The notes: generated by a model from the letters alone, not told the origin. Shown: positions 8,794 through 19,166, counted from the stretch's first letter. The stretch is 64,000 nucleotides of DNA from Bradyrhizobium erythrophlei (GCF_900129505.1 NZ_LT670818.1:7473001-7537000), one strand, 5' to 3'. Made by a program: numbers and translations.

Positions 8794-8974
8794 TAGAGCG
8801 AAGCAGACGGGCGGGGATCGCAAGCGGAATGGGACCTTCTCCACCGGCTCTGGGAGCCAAAAAAAGGACCTACAACCAAGCCCTAATTTCCTGAAATTCG
8901 CCTTCCGCGCGAATCAATGGTCGGCTCCGGGGTAGGGTATCGTCGTCGAGAGCGACGTGAAGCTGATGCAGAAA

Positions 8975-9008
8975 GACCCGGCATCGCTACCGGGCCTTTC
9001 TTTTCTTT
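8975..9008 (-). terminator. terminator after groEL
   Basis: Stem CCCGG (8977-8981)/CCGGG (8990-8994) extended by flanking pairs, with T-rich tracts on both sides (gaaaga and ctttctttt). It can serve groEL on the minus strand and the LysM gene on the plus strand. Confidence 0.6.
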
Positions 9009-9028
9009 TGAGCGCTGAACGGTTGGAC

Positions 9029-10806
<1,778 letters not shown>

Positions 10807-10824
10807 GGGAAAACTGGCTGGCGC

Positions 10825-11142
10825 TTACGCGACCTTCTTCTTGGCGGCGGGGACGTCGGTCAGAACGCCCATGATGTCGCTCTCCTTCATGATCAGGAGC
10901 TCTTCGCCATCGAGCTTGACCTCGGTGCCGGACCACTTGCCGAACAGCACGCGGTCGCCGACCTTGAGGTCGATCGGGATCAGCTTGCCGGCTTCGTCGC
11001 GGCCGCCTGGGCCGACAGCGGTGATCTCGCCCTGCGAAGGCTTTTCCTTGGCACTGTCCGGAATGATGATGCCGCCTGCGGTTTTGTCTTCGGCATCGAT
11101 GCGTTTGACCACGACACGGTCGTGGAGCGGACGGAACTTCAT
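10825..11142 (-). CDS. groES: co-chaperonin GroES
   Basis: A 105-residue lid subunit of the chaperonin. It starts [18 protein letters not shown], with the mobile loop around [18 protein letters not shown] and the roof/barrel [21 protein letters not shown] strong Shine-Dalgarno (AAGGAGG) lies 5 nt before the ATG. It is first gene of the groESL operon. The upstream region carries both a sigma-32-type promoter and a CIRCE operator, so heat control is both positive and negative. Confidence 0.98.
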   Translation of the reverse strand: MKFRPLHDRVVVKRIDAEDKTAGGIIIPDSAKEKPSQGEITAVGPGGRDEAGKLIPIDLKVGDRVLFGKWSGTEVKLDGEELLIMKESDIMGVLTDVPAAKKKVA

Positions 11143-11174
11143 GCGATCCTCCTTGGCTTTTGATTATTTCTGGA

Positions 11175-11201
11175 TTGGCAGTCGCAATGAGCGAGTGCTA
11201 G
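11175..11201 (-). promoter_or_regulatory. CIRCE operator (HrcA site)
   Basis: Read on the plus strand: TTGGCAGTC-N9-GAGTGCTAG, against the consensus TTAGCACTC-N9-GAGTGCTAA (7/9 and 8/9). It lies in the predicted 5' leader, just after the likely transcription start, the classic place for HrcA repression. Confidence 0.85.
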
Positions 11202-11210
11202 CCGCACTTC

Positions 11211-11238
11211 ACATAAGCCTGTGACACGGGGGCGCAAG
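11211..11238 (-). promoter_or_regulatory. RpoH-type heat-shock promoter of groESL
   Basis: On the minus strand: CTTG (11238-11235), a 17-nt spacer, then CTTATGT (11217-11211). This fits the alphaproteobacterial sigma-32 pattern CTTG-N17-CYTATNT. The expected start near 11204 falls directly before CIRCE. Confidence 0.75.
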
Positions 11239-11367
11239 GGCTTCGGCCCACGATGTTTGACTGCAACTTGCGTTTTCTTGGGAAGGAACGCTTGCGGCGA
11301 TTGCTAGCAGGCGCAGTAGCATGCTGCTAGCGCGTTGATTACCATCACCTATTGAACGTTTTCATTT

Positions 11368-11697
11368 TTGGCGCGAGAATCATGCATTGCTTTTTCAGGT
11401 TGGCCTGGAGGTTGGCATGGTCGAGAAAGATGCAGTTCCAAGGATTTCAGCAAGCAGGTCTTAGGCTACGGACTGACAACAGCGGAAATCGTTTATCGCC
11501 GTCCGGATCGTCACTGGCTGCTGCAAACTTACGTCTGGCAGGACTACGATCTGTTTCCGAATTTCCCGGCGCTAAAGGATTTCCTCGCATTCTGGGAAAC
11601 AAAGCTCGAAGGTCCGCTGTTTGCGGTCACCGTCGCGCACTCCATGATCAAGCCTGCAGAACTACGCGCCGTGGATGGAGTCTTCCGGCTGCACTGA
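11368..11697 (+). CDS. usg: Usg-family protein, N-terminus doubtful
   Basis: The last 82 residues match the Usg family known from alphaproteobacteria (LGYGLTTAEIVYRRPDRHW, LLQTYVWQDYDLFPNFPALK, FLAFWETKLEGPLFAVTVAHS). The family usually begins just before this, with a short Met-initiated lead. Here the nearest suitable start (ATG of MVEKDAVPR near 11416) is in another frame, so either a frameshift has occurred or translation starts far upstream at 11368 with an odd Cys/Trp-rich lead. The biochemical role of Usg is not known. The 3' part is sound; the 5' end is uncertain. Confidence 0.7.
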   Translation: MARESCIAFSGWPGGWHGRERCSSKDFSKQVLGYGLTTAEIVYRRPDRHWLLQTYVWQDYDLFPNFPALKDFLAFWETKLEGPLFAVTVAHSMIKPAELRAVDGVFRLH

Positions 11698-11863
11698 TCT
11701 ATTGTCGCTTCGGCAGCTAGGAAAATTTTGCGTATGAACCATCAGCAAACGAGATCACGAACAGTTCTGCGTAGAGAATAAAGGCTTGTCCAGCAACTGT
11801 AGCCATGGCGACCTCCAAGGCCGTAGTGGGTAATCACCATTGGCGATTTTGCAATGCGTCGTA

Positions 11864-11877
11864 TTGATCTGGATTAA
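11864..11877 (+). promoter_or_regulatory. FNR/FixK-like box, copy 1
   Basis: TTGATCTGGATTAA, one base from the TTGAT-N4-ATCAA consensus. It lies in the left part of a duplicated unit that ends in a terminator hairpin. Confidence 0.5.
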
Positions 11878-11910
11878 CCCTGATCGGTCGATCTAGGTCA
11901 GCACGGCCCA

Positions 11911-12071
11911 CTTGATCTTCCTTGAGCCTCGCCCATTTTTAAGAATGGGAGGTTCGTCAATAAAGAGACTAGCCCATAGTGGCAGTGTCATACGGCCAAA
12001 GCAAAGCCCAGCGCATCAACCCACCAACTGTCAACGAAAGGACCGTCGGTCGATCCGGCGATCTTTTTGTT
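11911..12071 (+). ncRNA. putative small RNA, copy 1
   Basis: No coding gene is visible between usg and 13.1 kb, but 11828-12072 and 12584-12850 are related. Each copy begins with ACCATTGGCGATTTTGC and a FixK-like box and ends in a GC hairpin with a T tract. Here the hairpin is at 12040-12063 (GGACCGTCGG-TCGAT-CCGGCGATCT) followed by TTTTTG. The start is set at 41 nt after the box centre, as usual for FNR-class activation. The RNA is inferred from the promoter-like site and terminator alone. Confidence 0.35.
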
Positions 12072-12516
12072 TTAGGTGGCTTCATCGGGCGATCAAGGCC
12101 TCGGAATTATTTCTGGGGTTAAGTGGGTTTTGGAACTGGCCGGCACCTGAACCGGCCACAGGCCCCCCGACTAAATCGGCCTCAGATCGCCCCTGCGCTG
12201 GGGCCGTTTCTTTGCCAGGCGAGCCGGTTGAAATGAAGATCGAATTGGAGGGGGACGCCAACTAAGGCGGCCTCTTTCCTAGTGCTTTATCTCTCGAATA
12301 ACGCCCGCAAGGCGAAACGACGAAGTTTTTCACCCAGCGGTCATATGCTGTCAGCAATTCCGCAGTTCGCTGTATTCGTCCGTAACGGCGCAAGCGGCGG
12401 TGGGGCCGGGCCGGCAATATTTTCAAACTAAACCATCATGCTGGTTTCCTTCCCTCTGAAGGCAAGACTTCCCGCGGGGCAGGGTGAAGAGGAACCAGCA
12501 AAACTAGGAGACGAGC

Positions 12517-12594
12517 ATGGCCGACGTAACGTACTACGTCGCCCTTCCCTTCGTGGTGAGCTAAGACGGCTCCGCGCCTAGTGGAGTGGTCACC
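12517..12594 (+). pseudogene. remnant of a small conserved protein
   Basis: After a Shine-Dalgarno-like AGGAG the frame reads MADVTYYVALPFVVS, stop, then DGSAPSGVVT. The opening resembles a family of about 80-residue rhizobial proteins that begin with a similar VTYxVALPFV strand. Here it ends at a stop codon after 15 residues and then runs into the second copy of the duplicated sRNA-like unit. A dead 5' remnant is most likely; a functional 15-residue leader peptide cannot be excluded. Confidence 0.4.
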
Positions 12595-12619
12595 ATTGGC
12601 GATTTTGCCGCGCGCCGTA

Positions 12620-12633
12620 TTGATCTGGATTAA
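12620..12633 (+). promoter_or_regulatory. FNR/FixK-like box, copy 2
   Basis: TTGATCTGGATTAA, identical to the first copy although the flanking sequence has diverged. Confidence 0.5.
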
Positions 12634-12667
12634 CCTGATTGGTCGATCTACGTCAGCCTTGCTCACT

Positions 12668-12850
12668 TGATCTTGTTTGTGGCCTGCCCATTTCTGGGTT
12701 GGGTTTGATCGATAAGGTTCTCGCACCGGCCAGCGTCAAGGAGAGACCAGTCCCAAAGTGGCAGCGTCAGAAGGCCAAGGGCAAAGTCGAGCGCATCAAC
12801 CCCAACTGTCAACGAAAGGACTGTCGGTCAATCCGGCGGTCTTTTTGTTT
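12668..12850 (+). ncRNA. putative small RNA, copy 2
   Basis: The second copy of the unit described at 11911. The terminator hairpin at 12818-12841 (GGACTGTCGG-TCAAT-CCGGCGGTCT, then TTTTTG) differs from copy 1 at several bases yet still pairs, partly through G-U pairs. The central part diverges (GCCCATTTCTGGGT against GCCCATTTTTAAGAATGGG), while the stretch before the terminator (GCGCATCAAC, CAACTGTCAACGAAAGGAC) is conserved. Confidence 0.35.
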
Positions 12851-12864
12851 GGGTGCTCGACGCA

Positions 12865-12910
12865 GTCGGCATGTCTCAAACGAGCCACAACCAGACTCAT
12901 GCACCGCACC
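12865..12910. repeat. dispersed intergenic repeat, fragment
   Basis: cggcatgtctcaaacgagcc and cagactcatgcaccgc match the right part of the repeat family. No gene is visible between here and 13093. Confidence 0.4.
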
Positions 12911-13092
12911 AATGACGAAGCGATGTCCTCCGCGTATGAGGCGTTATGGAATTTCGACGGCGACTATTCACTTCGCTGGGTCGGCTTTCGCCTCCAAAAC
13001 ACCCCAAGCGGTCTTCGGCGCGCGGGGTTAAGATTATAATTGGGTTACGGGATAACGGACCGCCCCTGCCGACAAATGCCGAGCGAATAAGC

Positions 13093-14655
13093 CTATGCTC
13101 CAATGCCGTCCTGCTTCGACATACCTTCCCTAAATCTGGCAAGACGCTCGAGAACAATATTCTTTTCCCCGCTCTGTTCGAGTTTTCCTAACGCGTAGGT
13201 TCGGGTGACGCTGAGAAGGAGGTGTTTACCTTGCGCATGACCGGTACCGGTTGAGATGATCGACTTCGCCGACAGGCGAGCGATGATGCTGCTCACGTCG
13301 CCCGATGCAAGTTGATCGTCACTGACGATCTCGCGGGCAGCATCGAAACCGAACGGTCCTTGAAATACCGACAATCGCCGAAATACAATACTTTCCTCGT
13401 CTGTCAGCGTATCGAAGCTCCAATCCAGAGACGCAGCCAGCGTTCGATGACGCGGGAGCGCCGTTACGCGCCCGAGCATGTGCAGGCTAAAATGGCCATC
13501 AAGTAGTTCGGTTAAGATCGGCAGATCGAAGGCGTCCAGCCGGCTTGCCGCCAGTTCGATTGCCAATGGAATCCCGTCAAGCTGCCTGCAGATCCTGGCG
13601 ACAATCGGAGCGGTTGCCTCGGTGAGTTCGAAGCCCCTCACGCGCGCCGCGGCCCGGTCAGCAAACAGCTCAACAGATGCAAAATTTTGCGTCTGGATGG
13701 ATCCCAAATATGAACTATCTGGCATCGCCAAGGGACCGAGCCGATGAATTCTTTCACCATCGGCCCGAAGTGGTTCTCGACTGGTCGCGAGCACTTTAGC
13801 ATTCGGCGCCACAGCTAAGACACTCTCGGCCGCATCTGCAACTGCCGCGACTATCTTCTCGCAGCCGTCAAGCACAATCAAGAATCGGCGATTCGACAGT
13901 AACGTTTCTATATCTTTTATGGGATCATTGGTCTGACGGCCGATACCGAGTGAAACTCGGATCGCGTCGGGGACGAGGTTCGGATCCTCGACCGTTGACA
14001 GATCGACAAGAACCGCCTCGCTGATCAATTTACGGCTTAGCGCCAAATTCCCAGCGGATAGCGCGACCGTGGTCTTCCCGATACCCCCAGGACCAACGAC
14101 AGTAATGAGTCGATGACAACTGATGTCATCTAGAAGACGAACTATCTCATCGTCACGACCAACAATTTTTGAAAGCGGTGTTCGAAGACCGCGGCGTAAG
14201 GCCGATACGCTCGCGAATGTCACAGGCGCTACGAAGCGATATCCTCGTCGCTGATCAGTTGCCACATAAACATGCCCGGTGCTGGCCTTAAGCGCGCGGC
14301 GAAGGTTGGCGATCGCTGTCCGGAGGTTGCACTCTTCAACGTGGACGCGGCCCCAAGCCCGGAGCATCAACGTCTCTTTGCTCACAACTTGGCCGGCATT
14401 TTCGACAAGCGCGAGCAAGACGCCGTAGGCCCGAGAGCCGATGCGTAACGGTGTGTCGCCGTGCAGCAACAGCCGGCGAGATGGAATAAGCCGAAACGGC
14501 CCAAAGGACACCTCGCTGTCGTCGGAGGCTAAGCTCGTCGCTGGGGGAGCGTCGGCCACTGCCCGATTGGAAGTTGCCGATTGCATCTGTACCTGGAGGA
14601 CCGCGGCCGTCCTAGTCGCCTGCCGGCCCCCAAACGTCCGAGTCATAAAGTTCAT
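13093..14655 (-). CDS. winged-helix regulator with STAND-type ATPase domain
   Basis: A 520-residue regulator. Residues about 50-145 form an OmpR/CadC-type winged helix (FGPFRLIPSRRLLLHGDTPL...RGYRFVAP). A P-loop ATPase module follows: Walker A VVGPGGIGKTT, Walker B RFLIVLDGCE, sensor LATSREPL, and QLDGIPLAIELAASRL of the NB-ARC/STAND class. Relatives often carry several hundred more residues of TPR repeats; this one ends soon after the ATPase, so it is a short or truncated form. The start at 14655 has GGAGCTCTC before the ATG. It is divergent from the LysR gene, with only 107 bp between them. Confidence 0.8.
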   Translation of the reverse strand: MNFMTRTFGGRQATRTAAVLQVQMQSATSNRAVADAPPATSLASDDSEVSFGPFRLIPSRRLLLHGDTPLRIGSRAYGVLLALVENAGQVVSKETLMLRAWGRVHVEECNLRTAIANLRRALKASTGHVYVATDQRRGYRFVAPVTFASVSALRRGLRTPLSKIVGRDDEIVRLLDDISCHRLITVVGPGGIGKTTVALSAGNLALSRKLISEAVLVDLSTVEDPNLVPDAIRVSLGIGRQTNDPIKDIETLLSNRRFLIVLDGCEKIVAAVADAAESVLAVAPNAKVLATSREPLRADGERIHRLGPLAMPDSSYLGSIQTQNFASVELFADRAAARVRGFELTEATAPIVARICRQLDGIPLAIELAASRLDAFDLPILTELLDGHFSLHMLGRVTALPRHRTLAASLDWSFDTLTDEESIVFRRLSVFQGPFGFDAAREIVSDDQLASGDVSSIIARLSAKSIISTGTGHAQGKHLLLSVTRTYALGKLEQSGEKNIVLERLARFREGMSKQDGIGA

Positions 14656-14694
14656 GAGAGCTCCGTCTTAAATCGGCTTGATCCAAGATGCCCC

Positions 14695-14712
14695 AAGGAC
14701 ATATCGGTCCTT
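14695..14712. promoter_or_regulatory. dyad in the divergent regulator promoter
   Basis: AAGGAC-ATATCG-GTCCTT, a perfect 6-bp inverted repeat with a 6-nt spacer, 50 bp before the LysR start and 40 bp before the ATPase-regulator start. It is a candidate operator for one of the two regulators. Confidence 0.35.
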
Positions 14713-14762
14713 GCCCGCAATAAGAGAAGCGCATAGTTTTAATGGACCCAGTAACAAGGCGA

Positions 14763-15635
14763 ATGAATATGCGTTTGCCCGATCTCGACATCGATCTGTT
14801 ACGCGCCTTCGTTGCCGTCGCTGATTCCGGAAGCTTTACCAGCGCGGCGGAAGCCGTGGGCCGCTCACAGTCGGCGGTAAGCCAGAAGATTCGGAGGCTT
14901 GAAGAGATCGTCGAATTTCCAATATTCGAGCGCACGAGTCGCTGGCTCGCTCTCACTAGCGCAGGCGCTCAGCTCTTACTTGGTGCGCGTCGATTGCTGG
15001 ATCTGAATGACGATGTCATCAGATCGCTTCGTTCCCCGTCTGCTAATGGCAAGTTGCGGGTCGGAATCTGTGAAGATTTTCTTCCTCTGCAGTTATCCCG
15101 TCTGTTAGCGCGATTTCTTCGACTTCATCCCGGCGTCCAACTCGACGTAAACACCAGTCTTACCCACGATCTGCTCGTCGCATTCGACGCAGGCGAACTC
15201 GATCTCGTTATCGCGATCAGACAGTTCCAGGAGCGTGGGCGAGTTATATGGCGCGAGCCGATGGTATGGTTCGCTGCTTCTGATTATCGCCTCGACCTGA
15301 CACGGCCACTTCCATTGGTAATGCTCAGAGCCCCCTGCACTTATCGAGAAGTGATGTTCAAAACATTGGATGCTGTACAGCAGTCATGGGAGACCGCCTG
15401 TACGGTGAGCAGCTTGGCGGGGGTACAGGCAGCCGTCGCCGGGGGACTGGGCGTCACCACATTGGGCCGCTCGTTTATTCAGGAGGGCATGCAAACCCTG
15501 ACAATGCCAGCTAACTGGCCGGCATTGCCTATGACTGAGATTGTTCTGATCGGAGATGACACCGCGGAAAAATCGCTAGCGCAACCATTGGTCTCATTCC
15601 TATTGGAAGGGCTACAGGCGCCATCAATTCTCTGA
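14763..15635 (+). CDS. LysR-family transcriptional regulator
   Basis: About 290 residues. The N-terminal LysR helix-turn-helix is clear (IDLLRAFVAVADSGSFTSAA, VGRSQSAVSQKIRRLEE). The effector domain follows from about residue 95 (LRVGICEDFLPLQLSRLLAR, GELDLVIAIRQF). ATG 14763 follows an AAGGCG stretch; an earlier in-frame ATG at 14742 has no ribosome-binding site. It is the likely regulator of the catabolic genes that start 1.4 kb further on, or of the divergent ATPase regulator. The inducer is unknown. Confidence 0.88.
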   Translation: MNMRLPDLDIDLLRAFVAVADSGSFTSAAEAVGRSQSAVSQKIRRLEEIVEFPIFERTSRWLALTSAGAQLLLGARRLLDLNDDVIRSLRSPSANGKLRVGICEDFLPLQLSRLLARFLRLHPGVQLDVNTSLTHDLLVAFDAGELDLVIAIRQFQERGRVIWREPMVWFAASDYRLDLTRPLPLVMLRAPCTYREVMFKTLDAVQQSWETACTVSSLAGVQAAVAGGLGVTTLGRSFIQEGMQTLTMPANWPALPMTEIVLIGDDTAEKSLAQPLVSFLLEGLQAPSIL

Positions 15636-15711
15636 GGTTACTTCAAATTGGCGGAGGCATGACCTTCGCCGCGCCGACACTATTAAAAATATCCGACGTG
15701 AGCCCTGGACA

Positions 15712-16914
15712 TCATTTCTTGAGAAGGACGGGACCTGCATCAATCTTGATGCGGAAGAGGGCGTATGGCTTTTGCCGCAGATCCTTGCCCTCGTTGAACT
15801 GCGCCGAGCGATGCAATTGATTAGCGGTGAAATAGAGGTAACCATTGCTCGCAACTGATAACGTATCGGGCCAGAGGATCCTGGGATCGTGTGCAATGGT
15901 CTTCCATTCACCATCGGCCTCACGTTGCCGAACACTGTTGCGCTCGTAGTCACCAGCGTAAATTCGCCCTTTGTCATCCGCTTCGAGACCGTCAGACGCG
16001 CCCTTTTCACCTAGATCAACTACAGACTGAGCGACTGCGTCGTCATTGGACGACCGGTCTCGTAGAAGGGCGGTCGAGACCGAAAAAAGGTGGCGGCTGG
16101 ACAGTGGGCAGTAGTAAAGGGTGTCGCCGTCTGCGGAAATTGCAATTCCGTCCGACGCGACGTTGAACGGCGCTAGTGCCTTGCCTCTCTCGCGGACCGC
16201 TAGGCGCTCACCCTCAACAACGGGGATGAAAGCCGGATCAGGCGATGTCGAGGCATGCCCAGTCAATTTGCGCCAGCTTTCACCGCTATCGAGATCGACA
16301 ACAATGATCCCGCCGGGACCGCTGACCGACGAATCCGTGATATAGGCAACACCGGCTTTTCCCTGGCGCAGATCGAACCGGACGTCGTTTATGTAAGTAG
16401 TCGGCAAAATGGTTTGCGGGGAAAGAACGATCGTCTTGACTACTTTGTCGGTGGCGATATCGACAGCGATTAACTTTGCTCCGCCTGCAAACGGCGTCGA
16501 GAATTTTGGCGCCGCGGTGTCTAGAATCCAGAGCCGGTTCAGCGCATCGATCACGACGCTCTGCACGCTGCCGAGCGTCTCGCCCGGACGATTCGGGTCG
16601 AAGATATTGATCGCGGCATTGGGATACGCAATGACCTTACCGTCCCTAATCTCACCAACGGTGAAGGCAACCTCGTCACCCCAGCGTGGAAAATTGATAA
16701 AGATTCGCTCATCTGTCGTGACCGTCACGCCGGTCGGCATCGCGTCATGAAACTCGAAAACCTGTTCAAGTTTTCCGATCGCACGATCGGAAGCTAGCTG
16801 TTTAACCGCTGGGGCTGAAGATCTCGTCATGGTCTTTCCGTGAGTTGGAGAAGCGGCCTCGGACAACGGGCCGAGAGCAATCATTGCGCTTACTAGCACT
16901 ACTAATCTGACCAT
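15712..16914 (-). CDS. secreted yellow/major-royal-jelly family protein
   Basis: A 400-residue protein with an N-terminal signal peptide (MVRLVVLVSAMIALGPLSEA). The body is a six-bladed propeller of the MRJP/yellow family: VQSVVIDALNRLWILDTAAP, GGAKLIAVDIATDKVVKTI, YINDVRFDLRQGKAGVAYITD, and ASDGIAISADGDTLYYCPLS. Bacterial members are thought to be secreted lactonase-like or binding proteins, but the substrates are unknown. It lies downstream of the minus-strand catabolic run, 155 bp after the GlcG-like gene. A second member of the same family (24355-25437) flanks the other end of the locus. Confidence 0.82.
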   Translation of the reverse strand: MVRLVVLVSAMIALGPLSEAASPTHGKTMTRSSAPAVKQLASDRAIGKLEQVFEFHDAMPTGVTVTTDERIFINFPRWGDEVAFTVGEIRDGKVIAYPNAAINIFDPNRPGETLGSVQSVVIDALNRLWILDTAAPKFSTPFAGGAKLIAVDIATDKVVKTIVLSPQTILPTTYINDVRFDLRQGKAGVAYITDSSVSGPGGIIVVDLDSGESWRKLTGHASTSPDPAFIPVVEGERLAVRERGKALAPFNVASDGIAISADGDTLYYCPLSSRHLFSVSTALLRDRSSNDDAVAQSVVDLGEKGASDGLEADDKGRIYAGDYERNSVRQREADGEWKTIAHDPRILWPDTLSVASNGYLYFTANQLHRSAQFNEGKDLRQKPYALFRIKIDAGPVLLKK

Positions 16915-17069
16915 CACCGCAACAACCGTTGAAGCGTAGCTGAGTACGTTCCAATTACGTTGCGGCTAATCCACCACGGCGAGGTTTTTTGTCTCGCGCT
17001 CGAACCGCTCAAAGTAATCGCTATGGCTAGCCAAGCGAGGTCGAGACGGACACATCCCGCCGTGTTCAT

Positions 17070-17513
17070 TTAGCTGTACTCCTTCTGCAGCGCAGCTACG
17101 ACGGCGTCACGTCCTGCTTGCGCCACGGCGACGTCCTGTTCCGTCGTTCCCGAGCCAACACCAATGGCACCGACAACCTGACCGTCAAAGACTATTGGAA
17201 GTCCGCCGCCCAGATTGACAATGCCTCCATGGCTGGCGGAGCCGAGATTGATCCCGAATTCGAACGGAATCGCACCGGTAGGAGCACCGATCGAAGCCGA
17301 AGTCTCTGCTTTCGCAATACTGGGCTTTTGGGCAAGCACGGCAGCGCCCTCCACCCTAGCGAAGGCCAGCAGACTCCCGCCAGCATCCACAACGGCGATA
17401 CATTCGGGCGCGCTGATTTGCCTCGATTTCGCGACCGCCGCCTCGATCGCGACCGCGGCGCCTGCATACGTCAGTTGTCGTTTGTCCTGAACGAGGGACG
17501 TTTTCGCAATCAT
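17070..17513 (-). CDS. GlcG/HbpS-family protein
   Basis: A 147-residue member of the haem-degrading/HbpS-like family (PF03928): AAVAIEAAVAKSRQISAPECIAVVDAGGSLLAF, PIVFDGQVVGAIGVGSGTTEQD. The start at 17513 has AAGGAATTTCC before the ATG. Members are small cofactor- or haem-binding proteins that often accompany oxidative catabolic genes. It ends the seven-gene minus-strand run, 74 bp after the cupin gene. The function here is inferred from context only. Confidence 0.8.
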   Translation of the reverse strand: MIAKTSLVQDKRQLTYAGAAVAIEAAVAKSRQISAPECIAVVDAGGSLLAFARVEGAAVLAQKPSIAKAETSASIGAPTGAIPFEFGINLGSASHGGIVNLGGGLPIVFDGQVVGAIGVGSGTTEQDVAVAQAGRDAVVAALQKEYS

Positions 17514-17587
17514 GGAAATTCCTTTCAACGCTTGGGAGAGCCGAAAAGCTCGGGACGTCGTTGCATCGTTTCAGTGAAAAGTCGCAA

Positions 17588-18100
17588 TTACTTCGCTGTC
17601 GCTGCGATCGATGGAGCGCCATCGATCCAGTCCTGTCTCTGGGGTGCAAAGAAATCGATATCGATAGTATCCTCGGTGCAGACGAACTCGTGGGGCGTAT
17701 TTGGCGGGATCACCAGAACCATTCCGGCCGACATCACGAACTTTCTGTTTTGTGAAACCACTTCGCAGCGGCCTTCGGTAATCCAAGTGATCTGTTCATT
17801 GGAATGGTGATGCAGCGGAAACACGCCTCCCTTCTTTACCGTCCACTTCACGAGCGTCGATTGCGTGCCATTCAGGTACTGGCGTTGCACCAACGGCGAG
17901 ATTTGTTCTATCGGCTGGGCACTGAGCTCGTAGAGAGATGGCAGTATTGCGGAGTGGCCGCTGGGAATCGGCTGCGTGCCTTTTCCTGGTGCATCAGTTA
18001 CCGCTGGCGCTGCGGACAGGGCTCGCGCCGGACCATCCTGCGCCACAGCCGCATAGGGCGCCAATACAGTGGCTAGTATAATACCCAGATGGTATCGCAT
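17588..18100 (-). CDS. periplasmic cupin-domain protein
   Basis: A 170-residue protein starting at ATG 18100 (AGGAAATAGA before it) with a signal peptide MRYHLGIILATVLAPYAAVA. The C-terminal half is a single cupin barrel: GGVFPLHHHSNEQITWITEG supplies His ligands and a Glu, and MVLVIPPNTPHEFVC gives the second His. The fold binds a metal and acts in binding or isomerase/dioxygenase chemistry in the periplasm. It sits between the oxidoreductase and GlcG-like genes, with a 52-bp gap to the upstream gene. Confidence 0.8.
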   Translation of the reverse strand: MRYHLGIILATVLAPYAAVAQDGPARALSAAPAVTDAPGKGTQPIPSGHSAILPSLYELSAQPIEQISPLVQRQYLNGTQSTLVKWTVKKGGVFPLHHHSNEQITWITEGRCEVVSQNRKFVMSAGMVLVIPPNTPHEFVCTEDTIDIDFFAPQRQDWIDGAPSIAATAK

Positions 18101-18152
18101 TCTATTTCCTTTCGGGCGAACGAACCGAGCAGAGCTTCCATTAGCCATTACG

Positions 18153-19166
18153 TTAAAAACCCGACAACACAACTTTTCCGAACGAACGACCGCTCTCGAC
18201 CAGAGCGTGAGCCCGCTTGAGATTGGCGACACTCATTCGTCCAGCATCTTCGGTCAGTGTCGTCCGAAGGATGCTTGCATCGACGAGGTCTGCGACCTCA
18301 TTCAGGAGCCGGTGCTGCGCGATCATATCCGGCGTGTGATACAGAGACCGAGTAAACATCAGCTCCCAATGAATCGAGACGGATTTTCGCTTGAGGCTAA
18401 CGATGTCAAGTGACTTGGGATCGTCGATCAGCGCCAATCTGCCCTGAGGAGCGATAACCGCTGCGATTGACGAGAGATGCTGACTTGTTGCGGTCAGACC
18501 TGCGACATATTCAACCTGATCGATACCAATGCTCTTCAGAGCTTGATTGAAGGGCTGGTGGTGATCAATCACATGGTGTGCACCCATCTCGTGGCACCAA
18601 GCGATGGTTTCGGGACGAGATGCTGTCGCTACAATTGTTAGCCCCGTTAACCGGCGCGCGATCTGGGTCAGGATTGATCCGACGCCGCCTGCTCCGTTGA
18701 TTATCAGTAGAGTTCCGCCCTGCGTCTTGGTGCCATAAGGTACTCCCAGACGATCGAACAGCAATTCCCACGCTGTTATCGATGTGAGAGGCAACGCGGC
18801 GGCTTGGCTGAAGGAAAGCGTTGTCGGTTTGCGTCCTGCGATGCGTTCATCGACCAGATGCAATTCGCAGTTTGTCCCCGGTCGATCGATTGCCCCGGCA
18901 TAGAATACCTCATCGCCCGGCTGGAACAGCGTCACACCTGATCCGACCGAATCCACCACACCGGCTGCGTCGAAGCCAAGAACCCGCGCTTCACCTTTAG
19001 GAGGTACCGCGCTAGCCCTGCTCTTGACGTCGGCGGGATTGACTGAGACGGCTTTAACCGCCACGCGCAAGTCAAGCGCACCAGGAAGCGGTGTCGGCAG
19101 ATCAAGATCGACGAGAGAGTCCTCCGCGGCGATGGGCCGTGGAATCCGATAACCAATCGCCTTCAT
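18153..19166 (-). CDS. zinc-type alcohol dehydrogenase / quinone oxidoreductase family
   Basis: A 337-residue medium-chain dehydrogenase/reductase. It has the N-terminal GroES-like barrel (VAVKAVSVNPADVKSRA, VLGFDAAGVVDSVGSGV) and the nucleotide-binding domain (GGTLLIINGAGGVGSILTQ). The catalytic-zinc Cys set of true alcohol dehydrogenases is not seen, so an NADPH-dependent quinone or enone reductase is more likely. The start at 19166 is preceded by AAGGGAATTTCAAA. It lies 62 bp downstream of the benzoylformate-decarboxylase-like gene in the same run. Confidence 0.85.
   Translation of the reverse strand: MKAIGYRIPRPIAAEDSLVDLDLPTPLPGALDLRVAVKAVSVNPADVKSRASAVPPKGEARVLGFDAAGVVDSVGSGVTLFQPGDEVFYAGAIDRPGTNCELHLVDERIAGRKPTTLSFSQAAALPLTSITAWELLFDRLGVPYGTKTQGGTLLIINGAGGVGSILTQIARRLTGLTIVATASRPETIAWCHEMGAHHVIDHHQPFNQALKSIGIDQVEYVAGLTATSQHLSSIAAVIAPQGRLALIDDPKSLDIVSLKRKSVSIHWELMFTRSLYHTPDMIAQHRLLNEVADLVDASILRTTLTEDAGRMSVANLKRAHALVESGRSFGKVVLSGF

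Noticed and set aside
11912..12265. 117-codon plus-strand frame
   Set aside because: It overlies the duplicated FixK-box/terminator unit and is not preserved in the second copy.
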